From Saccharopolyspora aridisoli (GTDB lineage Bacteria > Actinomycetota > Actinomycetes > Mycobacteriales > Pseudonocardiaceae), in the NCBI RefSeq assembly GCF_004348445.1, contig NZ_SMKV01000040.1:1-50413 (forward strand): DNA of 50,413 bases. The letters run 5' to 3'. Positions within the stretch are counted from its first letter, which is position 1. Each line of letters opens with the position of its first letter. Shown piece after piece: positions 43,077-50,413 of the stretch. The position numbers and the translations under genes are program-made. A model generated the notes under the pieces. The model saw only the letters and a list, made by a program, of their open reading frames with translations. It was not told where the DNA came from and ran no database searches.

Positions 43077-44306
43077 TCAGAACGCCGGGCGCAACGGCAT
43101 GCGCGCGTCGGTGCCGTCGAGCTTGACGCCCAGCACCTGGTGCAACTGGATGTTGTTGCGCTCAAAACCGAGCCGGCAGGCGGCCATGTACAGCCGCCAC
43201 ACACGCGCCCGCGCGTGACCGGCCTCGGCCACCGCGGCCGACCAGTTGCGGTCGAGGTTCTCGCACCAGTGGGCCAGCGTCAGCGCGTAGTGCTCGCGCA
43301 GGTTCTCCTCGTGGCGCACCTCGAAGCCGTTGTCGTTCATCGCCGACACCAGGGTGCCGACCGGTTCGAGCTCGCCGTCGGGGAACACGTAGCGGCCGAT
43401 GAACTTGCCCGTCCGCGCCCTCTGCTGACCGTGCGGACGGGTGATGCAGTGGTTGAGCAACCGGCCACCCGGCACCAGCTTGTTCTGCAGGAACGAGAAG
43501 TAGTGCGGCAGCTGCTTGAGACCGATGTGCTCGGTCAGGCCGATGGAGCTCACGGCGTCGAACCCGGTTTCCGGCACGTCCCGGTAGTCCATGTAGCGGA
43601 CCTCGGCGAGGTCGGCCAGGCCACGTTCGGCGATGGCCTTCTGCGCCCACTGCGCCTGCTGCCGCGACAGCGTGACTCCCAGCCCGCGCACCCCGTAGTG
43701 CTCGGCGGCGTGCATGACCATGCCGCCCCAGCCGCAGCCCACGTCGAGCAGCCGCTGGCCTTCGGACAGGTCGAGCTTGCGGGCCACCAGGTCGTGCTTG
43801 GTGAACTGCGCCTGCTCCAGGGTGGCGTCCTGCTCGGGGTAGACCGCGCAGGTGTAGGTCATCGACGGGCCGAGGACGTGCTCGTAGAACCGGTTGGAGA
43901 CGTCGTAGTGGTACGAGATCGACTGGCTGTCGCGGTGCTTGGAGTGCCGCCAGCCGCGCGAGCGGTGCTCGACCTCCGGCACCCGGACCGGCCACCAGAA
44001 CCGGTACCCGGCCAGCTTGAAGAACAGTTCACGGCGCAGGTCCGCGGGCACGTCGTTGAGCGTCACCGACGGGAACGCCGCCAGCGCGCCGTACATGTCG
44101 CCGTGCACTTCCAGCGCGCCGCTGACGTAGGCGCGGGCGAGTCCCAGTTCACCGGGCGCGTTGGCCAGGTGCGAGAGCGCCAGCGGCGAGCGGACTTCCA
44201 CGCACACATCGGCCCCGGCGGCCCCGGCTCGGCTGCCGTCGAAGGCTCGGATCTCCACCGACAGGTCGCCGCCGAGAATCCGCTCGAACACCCCTGCCCA
44301 TCCCAT
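43077..44306 (-). CDS. tmsB: SAM-dependent fatty-acyl phospholipid methyltransferase TmsB (BfaB-like)
   Basis: A 409-residue member of the cyclopropane-fatty-acid synthase family. The SAM motif LLDVGCGWGGMVMHAAEHYG is clear, with KHRDSQSISYHYDVSNRFYEHVLGPSMTYTCAVYPEQDATLEQAQ before it and DAVSSIGLTEHIGLKQLPHYFSFL after it. In actinobacteria this gene, paired with an upstream FAD oxidoreductase, adds a methylene to C10 of oleoyl phospholipids, the first step to 10-methylstearic (tuberculostearic) acid. It starts 42 bases after tmsA on the same strand with GGAGAGGAGA upstream, so the two form an operon. A plain cyclopropane synthase is the alternative, made unlikely by the pairing. Confidence 0.9.
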   Translation of the reverse strand: MGWAGVFERILGGDLSVEIRAFDGSRAGAAGADVCVEVRSPLALSHLANAPGELGLARAYVSGALEVHGDMYGALAAFPSVTLNDVPADLRRELFFKLAGYRFWWPVRVPEVEHRSRGWRHSKHRDSQSISYHYDVSNRFYEHVLGPSMTYTCAVYPEQDATLEQAQFTKHDLVARKLDLSEGQRLLDVGCGWGGMVMHAAEHYGVRGLGVTLSRQQAQWAQKAIAERGLADLAEVRYMDYRDVPETGFDAVSSIGLTEHIGLKQLPHYFSFLQNKLVPGGRLLNHCITRPHGQQRARTGKFIGRYVFPDGELEPVGTLVSAMNDNGFEVRHEENLREHYALTLAHWCENLDRNWSAAVAEAGHARARVWRLYMAACRLGFERNNIQLHQVLGVKLDGTDARMPLRPAF

Positions 44307-44348
44307 CAGAGGGTCTCCTCTCCAATTTGATGTGTCGTCTGCCGCGAG

Positions 44349-45728
44349 TCAGCGCTCGCGAACGCACTTCTCGTACAGCCCCGGCAATCGGTCCTTCGGG
44401 TCGTAGGTGTCCTTCAGCCGCTGGTAGGCCGGTCGGTTGTAGAGCCGCCAGAACTCGTCCTCCTCGAAGTAGGAGTCGGAGTACAGCGACTTGTGCCCGT
44501 CGAGCTCGGTCACCTTCCGCTCGATCGCGCGGTTGTGCCTGCCCGGCGCCTCGCCGGGGCGCAGCGGCACCGTCGCCCAGAACCCGACGTTGACGTAGAG
44601 GGTGTCGGGGTCCATCGGGTACAGCGACCAACCCTCGCGGTCGCGCAGCCGCACAGGGCACAGCCAGATCGGCGAGATGCCGATGTCGCGGTGGAAGAAC
44701 TCCAGGAACTCCGGCAACCGCTGGACCGGGATCTCGACGTCCTGGATCACGGGTTCGTTGAGGCCCTTGCCCTGCAGCACGGCGAGCCGGTCGGTCACCG
44801 AGTGCCGCCGGTCCCAGGCGACGATCCGCCGGTAGACGTCGGAGCGCTTGTACTTCGCCGGCCAGAAGCGGCGGACCAGCGGGTGCTGCACGCCGATCGC
44901 CCGCGAGCACCAGAACCAGTCGGTGTCCCAGCGCCACAGGTAGTCGTGGATGCTCAGGTGGTCGGTGCGGCGTTGCTGCACCGACCGGTAGTAGATCTGC
45001 TCACCGGTGTAGTCGCTGGTGAACGGCGCGGAGTCCACGTAGGACCCGAGGGTGAGGTAGTGCTCGGTCGGCGTGAACACGGTCCCGTCGACGAAATCGA
45101 CTCGCTCGCCGTCGAATTCACCGTTCGCGCAGATCCTGGTGATCGCCTCGGTGCACTCGGCGGCGGAGGCGAACGGGATGTGGCGGAGCTTGACGTAGGG
45201 CTTGACCTCCTCCAGCTCGATCTCCAACCGCAGCGCGTAGCCCAGCGTGCCGTAGGAGTTGGGAAATCCCCGGAACAGATCCGCGTGCTCGTTGTCCGGT
45301 CGCGCCACCACCACCGAACCGTCTCCGGTGAGGATTTCCACCTCGCGCACCGACTCGTGCGGCAACCCGTTGCGGTAGGAGGTCGACTCGATTCCCAGCC
45401 CGGCAACCGCGCCGCCCAGCGTGATGGTCTTGAGCTGCGGCACCACCTTCGGGATGTGCCCGGTGGGCAGCAGCGCGTCCACGACCTGCTCGTAGGTCGC
45501 CATGCCCTGGACCTGCGCGGTTCCGGCTTCGGCATCGACGTCGAAGACCTTGGTGAACCGGCCGACGTCGAGCCCCTGGGAGTCAGAGGGAGCGCGGAAC
45601 CGGAAGAGGTTCGAGGTGGGTTTGGCGAGCCGGACCGGTGCACCGGTCGGCAGTTGTGCGTATTGCGCGACCAGCTCGGCCACGTCGTCGGAATGCTCGC
45701 CGCTCATCGGCGTTACCCGATCCGCCAT
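44349..45728 (-). CDS. tmsA: FAD-dependent 10-methylene fatty acid reductase TmsA (BfaA-like)
   Basis: An FAD-binding (PCMH-fold) oxidoreductase of 459 residues. FAD-contact segments are TSNLFRFRAP, VVPQLKTITLGGAVAGLGIESTSYRNGLPHESVREVEILTGDG and FPNSYGTLGYALRLEIEL. The C-terminal half has DYLWRWDTDWFWCSRAIGVQHPLVRRFWP and ISPIWLCPVRLRDREGWSLYPMDPDTLYVNVGFW. In the tms/bfa system it reduces the 10-methylene acyl chain to 10-methyl using NADPH. The start is either the ATG at 45728 or one seven codons later at 45707; no strong ribosome binding site distinguishes them. It heads the tmsA-tmsB operon; no tmsC-like gene is recognised nearby. Confidence 0.88.
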   Translation of the reverse strand: MADRVTPMSGEHSDDVAELVAQYAQLPTGAPVRLAKPTSNLFRFRAPSDSQGLDVGRFTKVFDVDAEAGTAQVQGMATYEQVVDALLPTGHIPKVVPQLKTITLGGAVAGLGIESTSYRNGLPHESVREVEILTGDGSVVVARPDNEHADLFRGFPNSYGTLGYALRLEIELEEVKPYVKLRHIPFASAAECTEAITRICANGEFDGERVDFVDGTVFTPTEHYLTLGSYVDSAPFTSDYTGEQIYYRSVQQRRTDHLSIHDYLWRWDTDWFWCSRAIGVQHPLVRRFWPAKYKRSDVYRRIVAWDRRHSVTDRLAVLQGKGLNEPVIQDVEIPVQRLPEFLEFFHRDIGISPIWLCPVRLRDREGWSLYPMDPDTLYVNVGFWATVPLRPGEAPGRHNRAIERKVTELDGHKSLYSDSYFEEDEFWRLYNRPAYQRLKDTYDPKDRLPGLYEKCVRER

Positions 45729-45895
45729 ACCACGACCGTAATGCCGGATCCGGTCTCAAGCACCCTTCAAACAGGGCTCCGCACCCTCCCGCAAGCCGAC
45801 GAACAGCCCAAAACCCGCTCGCGAAGGGCGGTTCCGCGATCTTCGGTGTCCCCAAAAGCGCAGGTTGGAGCTACGAGCGGGGCGTCGCCCCACAC

Positions 45896-45916
45896 ACTTG
45901 CGTGATACATGCAAGT
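45896..45916. promoter_or_regulatory. Inverted repeat ACTTGC-N9-GCAAGT, possible operator
   Basis: A 6-bp inverted repeat with a nine-base A/T-rich spacer lies about 170 bases upstream of tmsA. It has the form of a helix-turn-helix binding site, but no regulator is adjacent. Confidence 0.4.
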
Positions 45917-46143
45917 TCAGCGATATCTCGATCACATCCGCTGCGCTCGGAAGTCGTGCGGCCTGAGGCTCCACCGCGCGGCGGAGGCCCATTGCTGCGA
46001 GCGGGCGATACCCACCCGCACAGCCGAGCCGCAGGAGTGGTCGCCTCAGCCCGTTCAGGGATGCGGCCTGCTCAGGAATGTGGCGCAGCCGCTGCCCCAG
46101 GTGTGGAACTCACTGTGTCGTTCCTCCGTGCTCCTCTGCCCTT

Positions 46144-46176
46144 CGGGGTGGACGCCGCGACGCCGAGTCCACCCCG
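46144..46176 (-). terminator. Hairpin downstream of the adenylate cyclase gene
   Basis: A 10-bp stem (46144-46153 with 46167-46176) and a 13-base loop lie about 115 bases past the cyclase stop. It is a plausible terminator. Confidence 0.5.
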
Positions 46177-46289
46177 GGCAAGCGCCAGGCATCACCAGTG
46201 GCGCCAGGCCCAGAGGACAGCTGCGCTCTCCCGTTCGGGTGTTTCCGCCCGCACCGCCGAGCAGGATGAGCTCGGCAACAGCACAGCGC

Positions 46290-47255
46290 CTAGCGGCGCT
46301 TGAGGGCCCACGCGCGCAAGCCCCGGAAGCTCTGCACCTTCGTGGGCCCCACCGAGATGAGCTTGTAGCCCTCGTGGCCGCGCAGCGCGGCGGCCATCTC
46401 GCGGTCGATGAGCACCGAGGCGGGACGGGCGACCGAGGTCAAGCGGCTGGCGATGTTCACCGTCGAGCCGTAGACGTCGCCGAAGCGCGCCAGCACCGGT
46501 CCCCGCGCAAGGGCGATCCGCAGCGGCGGCAGCAGGTCGTTCTCGGCGATCTCCTCGTTGAGGGTCAGCGCGATCTCCGCGCCCTCCTGCGGGCTGTCGG
46601 CCACGAACAGGACCTCGTCGCCGACGGTCTTGATGACGCGGCCGTGGTTCTGGGCGACCACACCGCCCGCCAGCGACTCGAAACCGTCGATCAGGCGGGT
46701 CAGCTCCAGCTCGGTGAAGTCGCGGATCAACCGCGTGTAGCCGACCAGGTCGGCGAACCCCACGACCTGCACGCGCTCGTCGATGCCGGGATCGCGCTCG
46801 TCGAGCTCGCGGGCCACGGTGGCGGCCAGGTGCCGCCGCCACACGTAGTCCTGCATCTTCTCCATGACCGGCACGATCGCCGCCGCCACCTCGGTGGTGG
46901 TGTCCACATCGGTGGCGAAGCTCTGCCCCAGCAGCGACTTGAACAGCCCCGTCTGCCACTCGGCCAGCCGCGACATGGTTTGCGCGAGCGAACGCGCCAC
47001 CGCGGATTCGAGCTCGTCGGGGATCACGTCCGCCGACACCAGCGACACCAGAGCGCGCAGCGCCGCGACGTCAGCGTCGGTGAAGATCACCTCGTCCGAG
47101 TCGACGTGCGCGAAGCCCATCGCCTGCCACAGCTGTTCGGCGCGTTCCAGGGGAACGCCGGACACCTCGGCGATCTCGCCCTTGGTGTACTGGGGCGGCG
47201 AACCGAGGAGGATCTCCTCGATTCGCCGAATCCGGTCATCGCGACGTTCGGACAA
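46290..47255 (-). CDS. Class III adenylate cyclase with N-terminal regulatory domain
   Basis: A cytoplasmic cAMP-forming enzyme, about 321 residues. The N-terminal half resembles the adenylate cyclase regulatory domain of mycobacterial Rv1264 (pH-sensing), with a MerR-like segment YTKGEIAEVSGVPLERAEQLWQAMGF and VIFTDADVAALRALVSLV. The catalytic domain has the metal aspartates in VGFADLVGYT and GDEVLF, the substrate lysine in VIKTVGDE, and FGDVYGSTVNIASRL with the transition-state Asn and Arg. The start is uncertain: I use the TTG at 47255 (LSERRDDRIRRIEEILLG), which overlaps the universal stress gene by 20 bases; the longer frame from 47438 runs antisense-like through that gene. The two genes are probably co-transcribed. 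Confidence 0.88.
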   Translation of the reverse strand: MSERRDDRIRRIEEILLGSPPQYTKGEIAEVSGVPLERAEQLWQAMGFAHVDSDEVIFTDADVAALRALVSLVSADVIPDELESAVARSLAQTMSRLAEWQTGLFKSLLGQSFATDVDTTTEVAAAIVPVMEKMQDYVWRRHLAATVARELDERDPGIDERVQVVGFADLVGYTRLIRDFTELELTRLIDGFESLAGGVVAQNHGRVIKTVGDEVLFVADSPQEGAEIALTLNEEIAENDLLPPLRIALARGPVLARFGDVYGSTVNIASRLTSVARPASVLIDREMAAALRGHEGYKLISVGPTKVQSFRGLRAWALKRR

Positions 47256-47688
47256 CGAGCACGTCGCAATCAGCTCGTCGGGACACCTCGGACGGGACCG
47301 AACCGAGTATGCGCCCCTTGAGGGTGTTGAGCCCTCGGCTACCCACGACCAGCAGGTCGGCTCCGTGCTTGTCGGCCGCGCCCAGCAGCACCGAGACCGG
47401 CTCGCCGACGGTGGCGACGGTCTCGACATCGGTCGCACCGGCCTTGCGGGCGGTGTCCGATGCCGTCTGCACCGTGTCGTGGGCCGGAGCCGAACCCATG
47501 ACCTGGAACGCCTCGTCGCCGAGCTGATCGGCGGCCCGTTCCAGCTCCTTCGGGTCGGTCGGGTAGTAGGCGCAGACGATCACCAGCCGTGCCGACGAGG
47601 CGCTGGCGACCTCGGCGGCCCGGCCGACCGCGCGCAGCGAAGGCGCGGAGCCGTCCGTTCCCACGACGACGGTGCGATAACTGGACAT
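47236..47688 (-). CDS. Universal stress protein, UspA family
   Basis: A 150-residue single-domain Usp with MSSYRTVVVGTDGSAPSLRAVGRAAEVASASSARLVIVCAYY at the N-terminus. The ATP-binding signature GSRGLNTLKGRILGSVPSEVSRRADCDVLVVR is complete, so it belongs to the ATP-binding class. The start ATG has GGGAGAG just upstream. It overlaps the start of the adenylate cyclase gene. Usp proteins that bind cAMP are known in mycobacteria, which makes the pairing interesting, although nothing in this sequence proves cAMP binding. Confidence 0.92.
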   Translation of the reverse strand: MSSYRTVVVGTDGSAPSLRAVGRAAEVASASSARLVIVCAYYPTDPKELERAADQLGDEAFQVMGSAPAHDTVQTASDTARKAGATDVETVATVGEPVSVLLGAADKHGADLLVVGSRGLNTLKGRILGSVPSEVSRRADCDVLVVRTSR

Positions 47689-47935
47689 CGCTCTCCCACT
47701 TCCTTTGGGGCCGGCATTTCGACGCTCCGGGTGAGAACACTAACGATCGAGGACGGCCGCAGTCACGGCCCGTGCGCGGAGCCCTCCACCAGTGCCCCAC
47801 GCCATGGTGACCGACCAGGCCTGTTGTGCCGTTCGACAACCGTCTCCCGGAACTGTCGTCCAACAGCACAGCGCGACAACTCGATCAAGCGGCGTACGTT
47901 TCGCCGCAACCTGTGGTTCGAACAATGGAGTCGAC

Positions 47936-49363
47936 GTGCCAGCACCTAGCCTGCAACCCGGGCGGGGAATATTTCGCCGCAAGCCCATCGAGACCATCAC
48001 CTCGGACGCCGAGGAAACAGGTCTGAGCAAGTCCCTGGGCTTGTGGCAGCTCACGGCCATCGGCGTCGGCGGCATCATCGGCGCCGGGATCTTCTCGCTG
48101 GCCGGCGCGGTCGCCAACGAGAAGGCCGGGCCCGCCGTGCTGATCTCGTTCCTGATCGCCGGCATCGCCAGCGCCGCCGCAGCGTTCTCCTACGCCGAGT
48201 TCGCGGGCATGATCCCCAAGGCGGGCTCGGCCTACACCTACGGCTACGCCGTGCTCGGTGAGGTCGTCGGCTGGCTGATCGGCTGGGACCTGCTGCTGGA
48301 GTACACCGCGATCGTGGCAGTGGTGGCCATCAGCATCTCCGGGTACTTCAACGAAGTGGTCGGCTACCTCGGCATCGACCTCCCTGTGTGGATGCTCGGA
48401 GCACCGGGCACCGAGGAGGAGGGCGTCGCGCCCGGCAGCTACAAGATCAACCTCTTCGCCGTGCTGCTGTGCCTGTTCATCGCCTTCATGCTGAACCTGG
48501 GCATGAAGAGCGCCGCGCGGTTCGAGACCTTCCTGGTGTACCTGAAGGTCGCCGTGGTGCTGCTGGTCATCGGCGTCGGCGCCTTCTACGTCAACACCGG
48601 CAACTACACGCCGTTCTTCCCCTTCGGCGCGAGCGGGGCCATCACCGGTGCCGCGACGGTGTTCTTCGCTGTTTTCGGCTACGACGCCATGAGCACCGCT
48701 GCCGAGGAGTCCGAAGAGGCCCGGAAGCACATGCCCAAGGCGATCCTGTACTCGCTGGGCATCTCGATGGTGCTGTACGTGCTGGCCTGCCTGGTGCTGA
48801 CCGGGATGATCCCGTTCGAGCAGATCAAGGGCGAGAGCGCGTTCGCCTCCGCCTTCACCGACGTCGGCCTGCCGATGCTCGGCGCGATCATCGGCGTGGG
48901 CGCGATCCTGGGCATCCTCACCGTGATGTTCACCTTCATGCTCGGCGTGACGCGCGTCGGCTACTCCATGAGCCGCGACGGCTTGCTGCCCGCGTGGTTC
49001 AGCAAGACCCACCCGGTGCGCAAGGTGCCCACCCGGTTCACCTGGCTGATCGGCATCGCCTCGGCGGTCATCGCCGGTCTGCTGCCCATCGGTGAGGCCG
49101 CGGAGCTGACCAACATCGGCATCCTGCTGGCGTTCGTGATCGTGTGCGCCGCGGTGATCGTGCTCCGCCACAAGCGCCCCGACCTGCCCCGCGAGTTCAA
49201 GACACCGGGCATGCCGGTGGTTCCTGCCATCGGCATCGCCTTCTCGATCTGGCTGGTGACGTTCCTGGCGTGGGAGACCTGGCTGCGGTTCGCAGGCTGG
49301 TTCGCCATCGGCCTGGTCATCTACTTCGCCTACGGCTACCGGAAGTCGAAGATGAACGCCTGA
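47936..49363 (+). CDS. Amino acid permease (APC family, cationic amino acid transporter-like)
   Basis: A 12-helix transporter of 475 residues. The GTG at 47936 has GGAG five bases upstream; a longer frame from 47792 adds an unlike tail. Family features are SKSLGLWQLTAIGVGGIIGAGIFSLAGAVANEKAGPAVLISFLIAG, AEFAGMIPKAGSAYTYGYAVLGEVVGWLIGWDLLLEYT, FFAVFGYDAMSTAAEESEEARKHMPKAIL and MSRDGLLPAWFSKTHPVRKVPTRFTWLIG. This is the YfnA/CAT-like group; lysine, arginine or another amino acid are possible substrates. It is divergent from the universal stress gene with 247 bases between, and is followed by a strong terminator. Confidence 0.92.
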   Translation: MPAPSLQPGRGIFRRKPIETITSDAEETGLSKSLGLWQLTAIGVGGIIGAGIFSLAGAVANEKAGPAVLISFLIAGIASAAAAFSYAEFAGMIPKAGSAYTYGYAVLGEVVGWLIGWDLLLEYTAIVAVVAISISGYFNEVVGYLGIDLPVWMLGAPGTEEEGVAPGSYKINLFAVLLCLFIAFMLNLGMKSAARFETFLVYLKVAVVLLVIGVGAFYVNTGNYTPFFPFGASGAITGAATVFFAVFGYDAMSTAAEESEEARKHMPKAILYSLGISMVLYVLACLVLTGMIPFEQIKGESAFASAFTDVGLPMLGAIIGVGAILGILTVMFTFMLGVTRVGYSMSRDGLLPAWFSKTHPVRKVPTRFTWLIGIASAVIAGLLPIGEAAELTNIGILLAFVIVCAAVIVLRHKRPDLPREFKTPGMPVVPAIGIAFSIWLVTFLAWETWLRFAGWFAIGLVIYFAYGYRKSKMNA

Positions 49364-49370
49364 TCGCGAG

Positions 49371-49403
49371 CACCGGGCCGGCGCGCGTTGCGCCGGCCCG
49401 GTG
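49371..49403. terminator. Strong hairpin terminator after the permease
   Basis: A perfect 14-bp stem (49371-49384 with 49390-49403) and a five-base loop start seven bases after the permease stop, followed by TTG. Confidence 0.9.
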
Positions 49404-49555
49404 TTGATCGGTTGAGCTCATGTCTGCTGCGTCTCAGCGTGCACTGGATCACAGCGTTATCGGGTGCCGTATGCCTAGGGTTTTCGCTGGCGCCACCGGG
49501 GTTTTTCACGGTGCTGCCAGCAGTACGACCGGGCCTCGATGCTGAGGGGTGCTTT

Positions 49556-50413
49556 GTGACGCGCGTTCGCGAACTGAGCCCGTACGTGGAGCTGCACCGC
49601 GCGCAATGGCGGGAGCTGCGCGATTCGCTCCCCCTCCCGCTGAGCGAAGACGAACTGGTCGCGCTGCGCGGCCTCGGCGAACCGGTCGACCTCGACGAGG
49701 TCGCCGACGTCTACCTGCCGCTGTCCCGCCTGATCAGCCTGCAGGTCGCTGCCCGGCAGCGGCTGCACGAGAGCACCACGACGTTCCTCGGCGAGGACAC
49801 CCACGGCACCAAGGTGCCCTTCGTCATCGGCCTGGCGGGCAGCGTCGCGGTCGGCAAGTCCACCACCGCCCGCATCCTGCGCACCCTGCTCGCCCGCTGG
49901 CCCGACCACCCGCGCGTGGACCTGGTGACCACCGACGGGTTCCTGCACTCGAAGACCGAGCTGGTCCGGCGAGGGCTGATGCACCGCAAGGGCTTCCCGG
50001 AGAGCTACGACCGGCGGGCGCTGCTGCGCTTCGTCACCGAGGTCAAGTCCGGGGCTCCCGAGGTCTCCGCCCCGGTGTACTCGCACGTCGCCTACGACAT
50101 CCTGCCCGATGAGCGGCACGTGGTGCGCCAACCCGACATCCTCATCGTCGAGGGGCTCAACGTCCTGCAACCGGGTCCCAGCCTCACCGTCTCGGACCTG
50201 TTCGACTTCTCGATCTACGTCGACGCCCGCACCGAGCACATCGCCCGCTGGTACACCGACCGGTTCCTGGCGCTGCGCAGCACGGCCTTCGCCGACCCGA
50301 AGTCGCACTTCCACCACTTCGCCGAACTGACCGACTCCGAGGCGCGCGCCGAGGCCGACCACCTCTGGCGCACCATCAACGAGCCCAACCTGGTGGACAA
50401 CATCCTGCCCACC
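49556..50413 (+). CDS. coaA: Pantothenate kinase, type I (3' end outside the window)
   Basis: It phosphorylates pantothenate, the first step of coenzyme A synthesis. The frame opens at the GTG at 49556, with GAGGGG six bases upstream, and runs 286 codons to the window edge without a stop; a complete protein of this type has about 310-315 residues. The P-loop [21 protein letters not shown] is clear, with [86 protein letters not shown] and the final [13 protein letters not shown]. It has its own promoter region behind the permease terminator. Confidence 0.95.
   Translation, partial: MTRVRELSPYVELHRAQWRELRDSLPLPLSEDELVALRGLGEPVDLDEVADVYLPLSRLISLQVAARQRLHESTTTFLGEDTHGTKVPFVIGLAGSVAVGKSTTARILRTLLARWPDHPRVDLVTTDGFLHSKTELVRRGLMHRKGFPESYDRRALLRFVTEVKSGAPEVSAPVYSHVAYDILPDERHVVRQPDILIVEGLNVLQPGPSLTVSDLFDFSIYVDARTEHIARWYTDRFLALRSTAFADPKSHFHHFAELTDSEARAEADHLWRTINEPNLVDNILPT

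Larger units (their letters stand above)
45729..46289. other. 561-base gap between tmsA and the adenylate cyclase gene
   Basis: Both flanking genes are on the minus strand. The gap holds the tmsA promoter region, an inverted repeat ACTTGC/GCAAGT (45896-45916) in a locally A/T-richer stretch, and a 10-bp hairpin (46144-46176) that could end the cyclase transcript. Open frames cross it, but none looks like a protein. Confidence 0.6.

Noticed and set aside
45638..46303. 221-codon plus-strand open frame in the tmsA-cyclase gap
   Set aside because: It starts inside tmsA, is Arg/Ala/Pro-rich and has no ribosome binding site or family similarity.
1..50413. CRISPR arrays, tRNA or rRNA genes, insertion sequences, prophage
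   Set aside because: Reading both strands I saw no regularly spaced identical repeats, no tRNA-like clover pattern, and no transposase, integrase or phage structural protein.

Overview
The window is high-GC actinobacterial chromosome, most like a Pseudonocardiaceae-type genome (for example Saccharopolyspora). This is an inference from three things: strong G/C bias at third codon positions, frequent GTG and TTG starts, and a gene order that follows the mycobacterial hisS-to-thrS block (hisS, glyoxalase-II-like, ppiB, rel, apt, secF, secD, ruvB, ruvA, ruvC, yebC, pdxT, pdxS, pgsA, HIT, thrS). No rRNA, tRNA, CRISPR array, IS element or prophage gene was recognised.

Layout. 1-2380: a YibE/F-like membrane protein (its 5' end lies in a perfect inverted repeat at the window edge), a small coiled-coil protein and a two-helix membrane protein. 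2377-24577: the housekeeping block, mostly on the minus strand. It covers translation (hisS, thrS, an EF-G2-like GTPase), the stringent response (rel), purine salvage (apt), protein export (secD, secF, yajC), Holliday junction processing (ruvC-ruvA-ruvB behind a LexA-like box), pyridoxal phosphate synthesis (pdxS, pdxT) and phosphatidylinositol-phosphate synthesis (pgsA). The block departs from the mycobacterial order: the acyltransferase and pimA that normally follow pgsA are absent, an EF-G2-like gene lies there, and yceI sits between pgsA and the HIT gene.

24899-30175: an accessory signalling cassette. Two paralogous PAS-GGDEF-EAL proteins flank a DUF574 methyltransferase. Both have an intact GGDEF motif and a visibly degenerate EAL domain, so they look like c-di-GMP makers or sensors rather than phosphodiesterases. 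30595-31944: an FprA-type ferredoxin reductase.

32096-40114: an accessory catabolic region. A PucR-type regulator is divergent from an apparent operon of a fused urease gamma/beta subunit, a divergent urease alpha subunit, a YtcJ/NfdA-like amidohydrolase and an MFS transporter; an aldehyde dehydrogenase follows pucR. The alpha subunit keeps all dinickel ligands but has a replaced substrate loop and altered flap, and no ureDEFG accessory genes are nearby. This is the best candidate here for an undescribed enzyme system.

40166-50413: an RlmA-type rRNA methyltransferase, a lipase-maturation-factor homologue, a VOC protein, the tmsA-tmsB pair for 10-methyl (tuberculostearic-type) fatty acids, a universal stress protein overlapping a class III adenylate cyclase, an amino acid permease, and a pantothenate kinase cut by the window end. 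Regulatory sites called from sequence include a LexA-like box (ruvC), PdxR-like boxes (pdxS), a perfect 16-bp palindrome (yceI) and several strong hairpin terminators.
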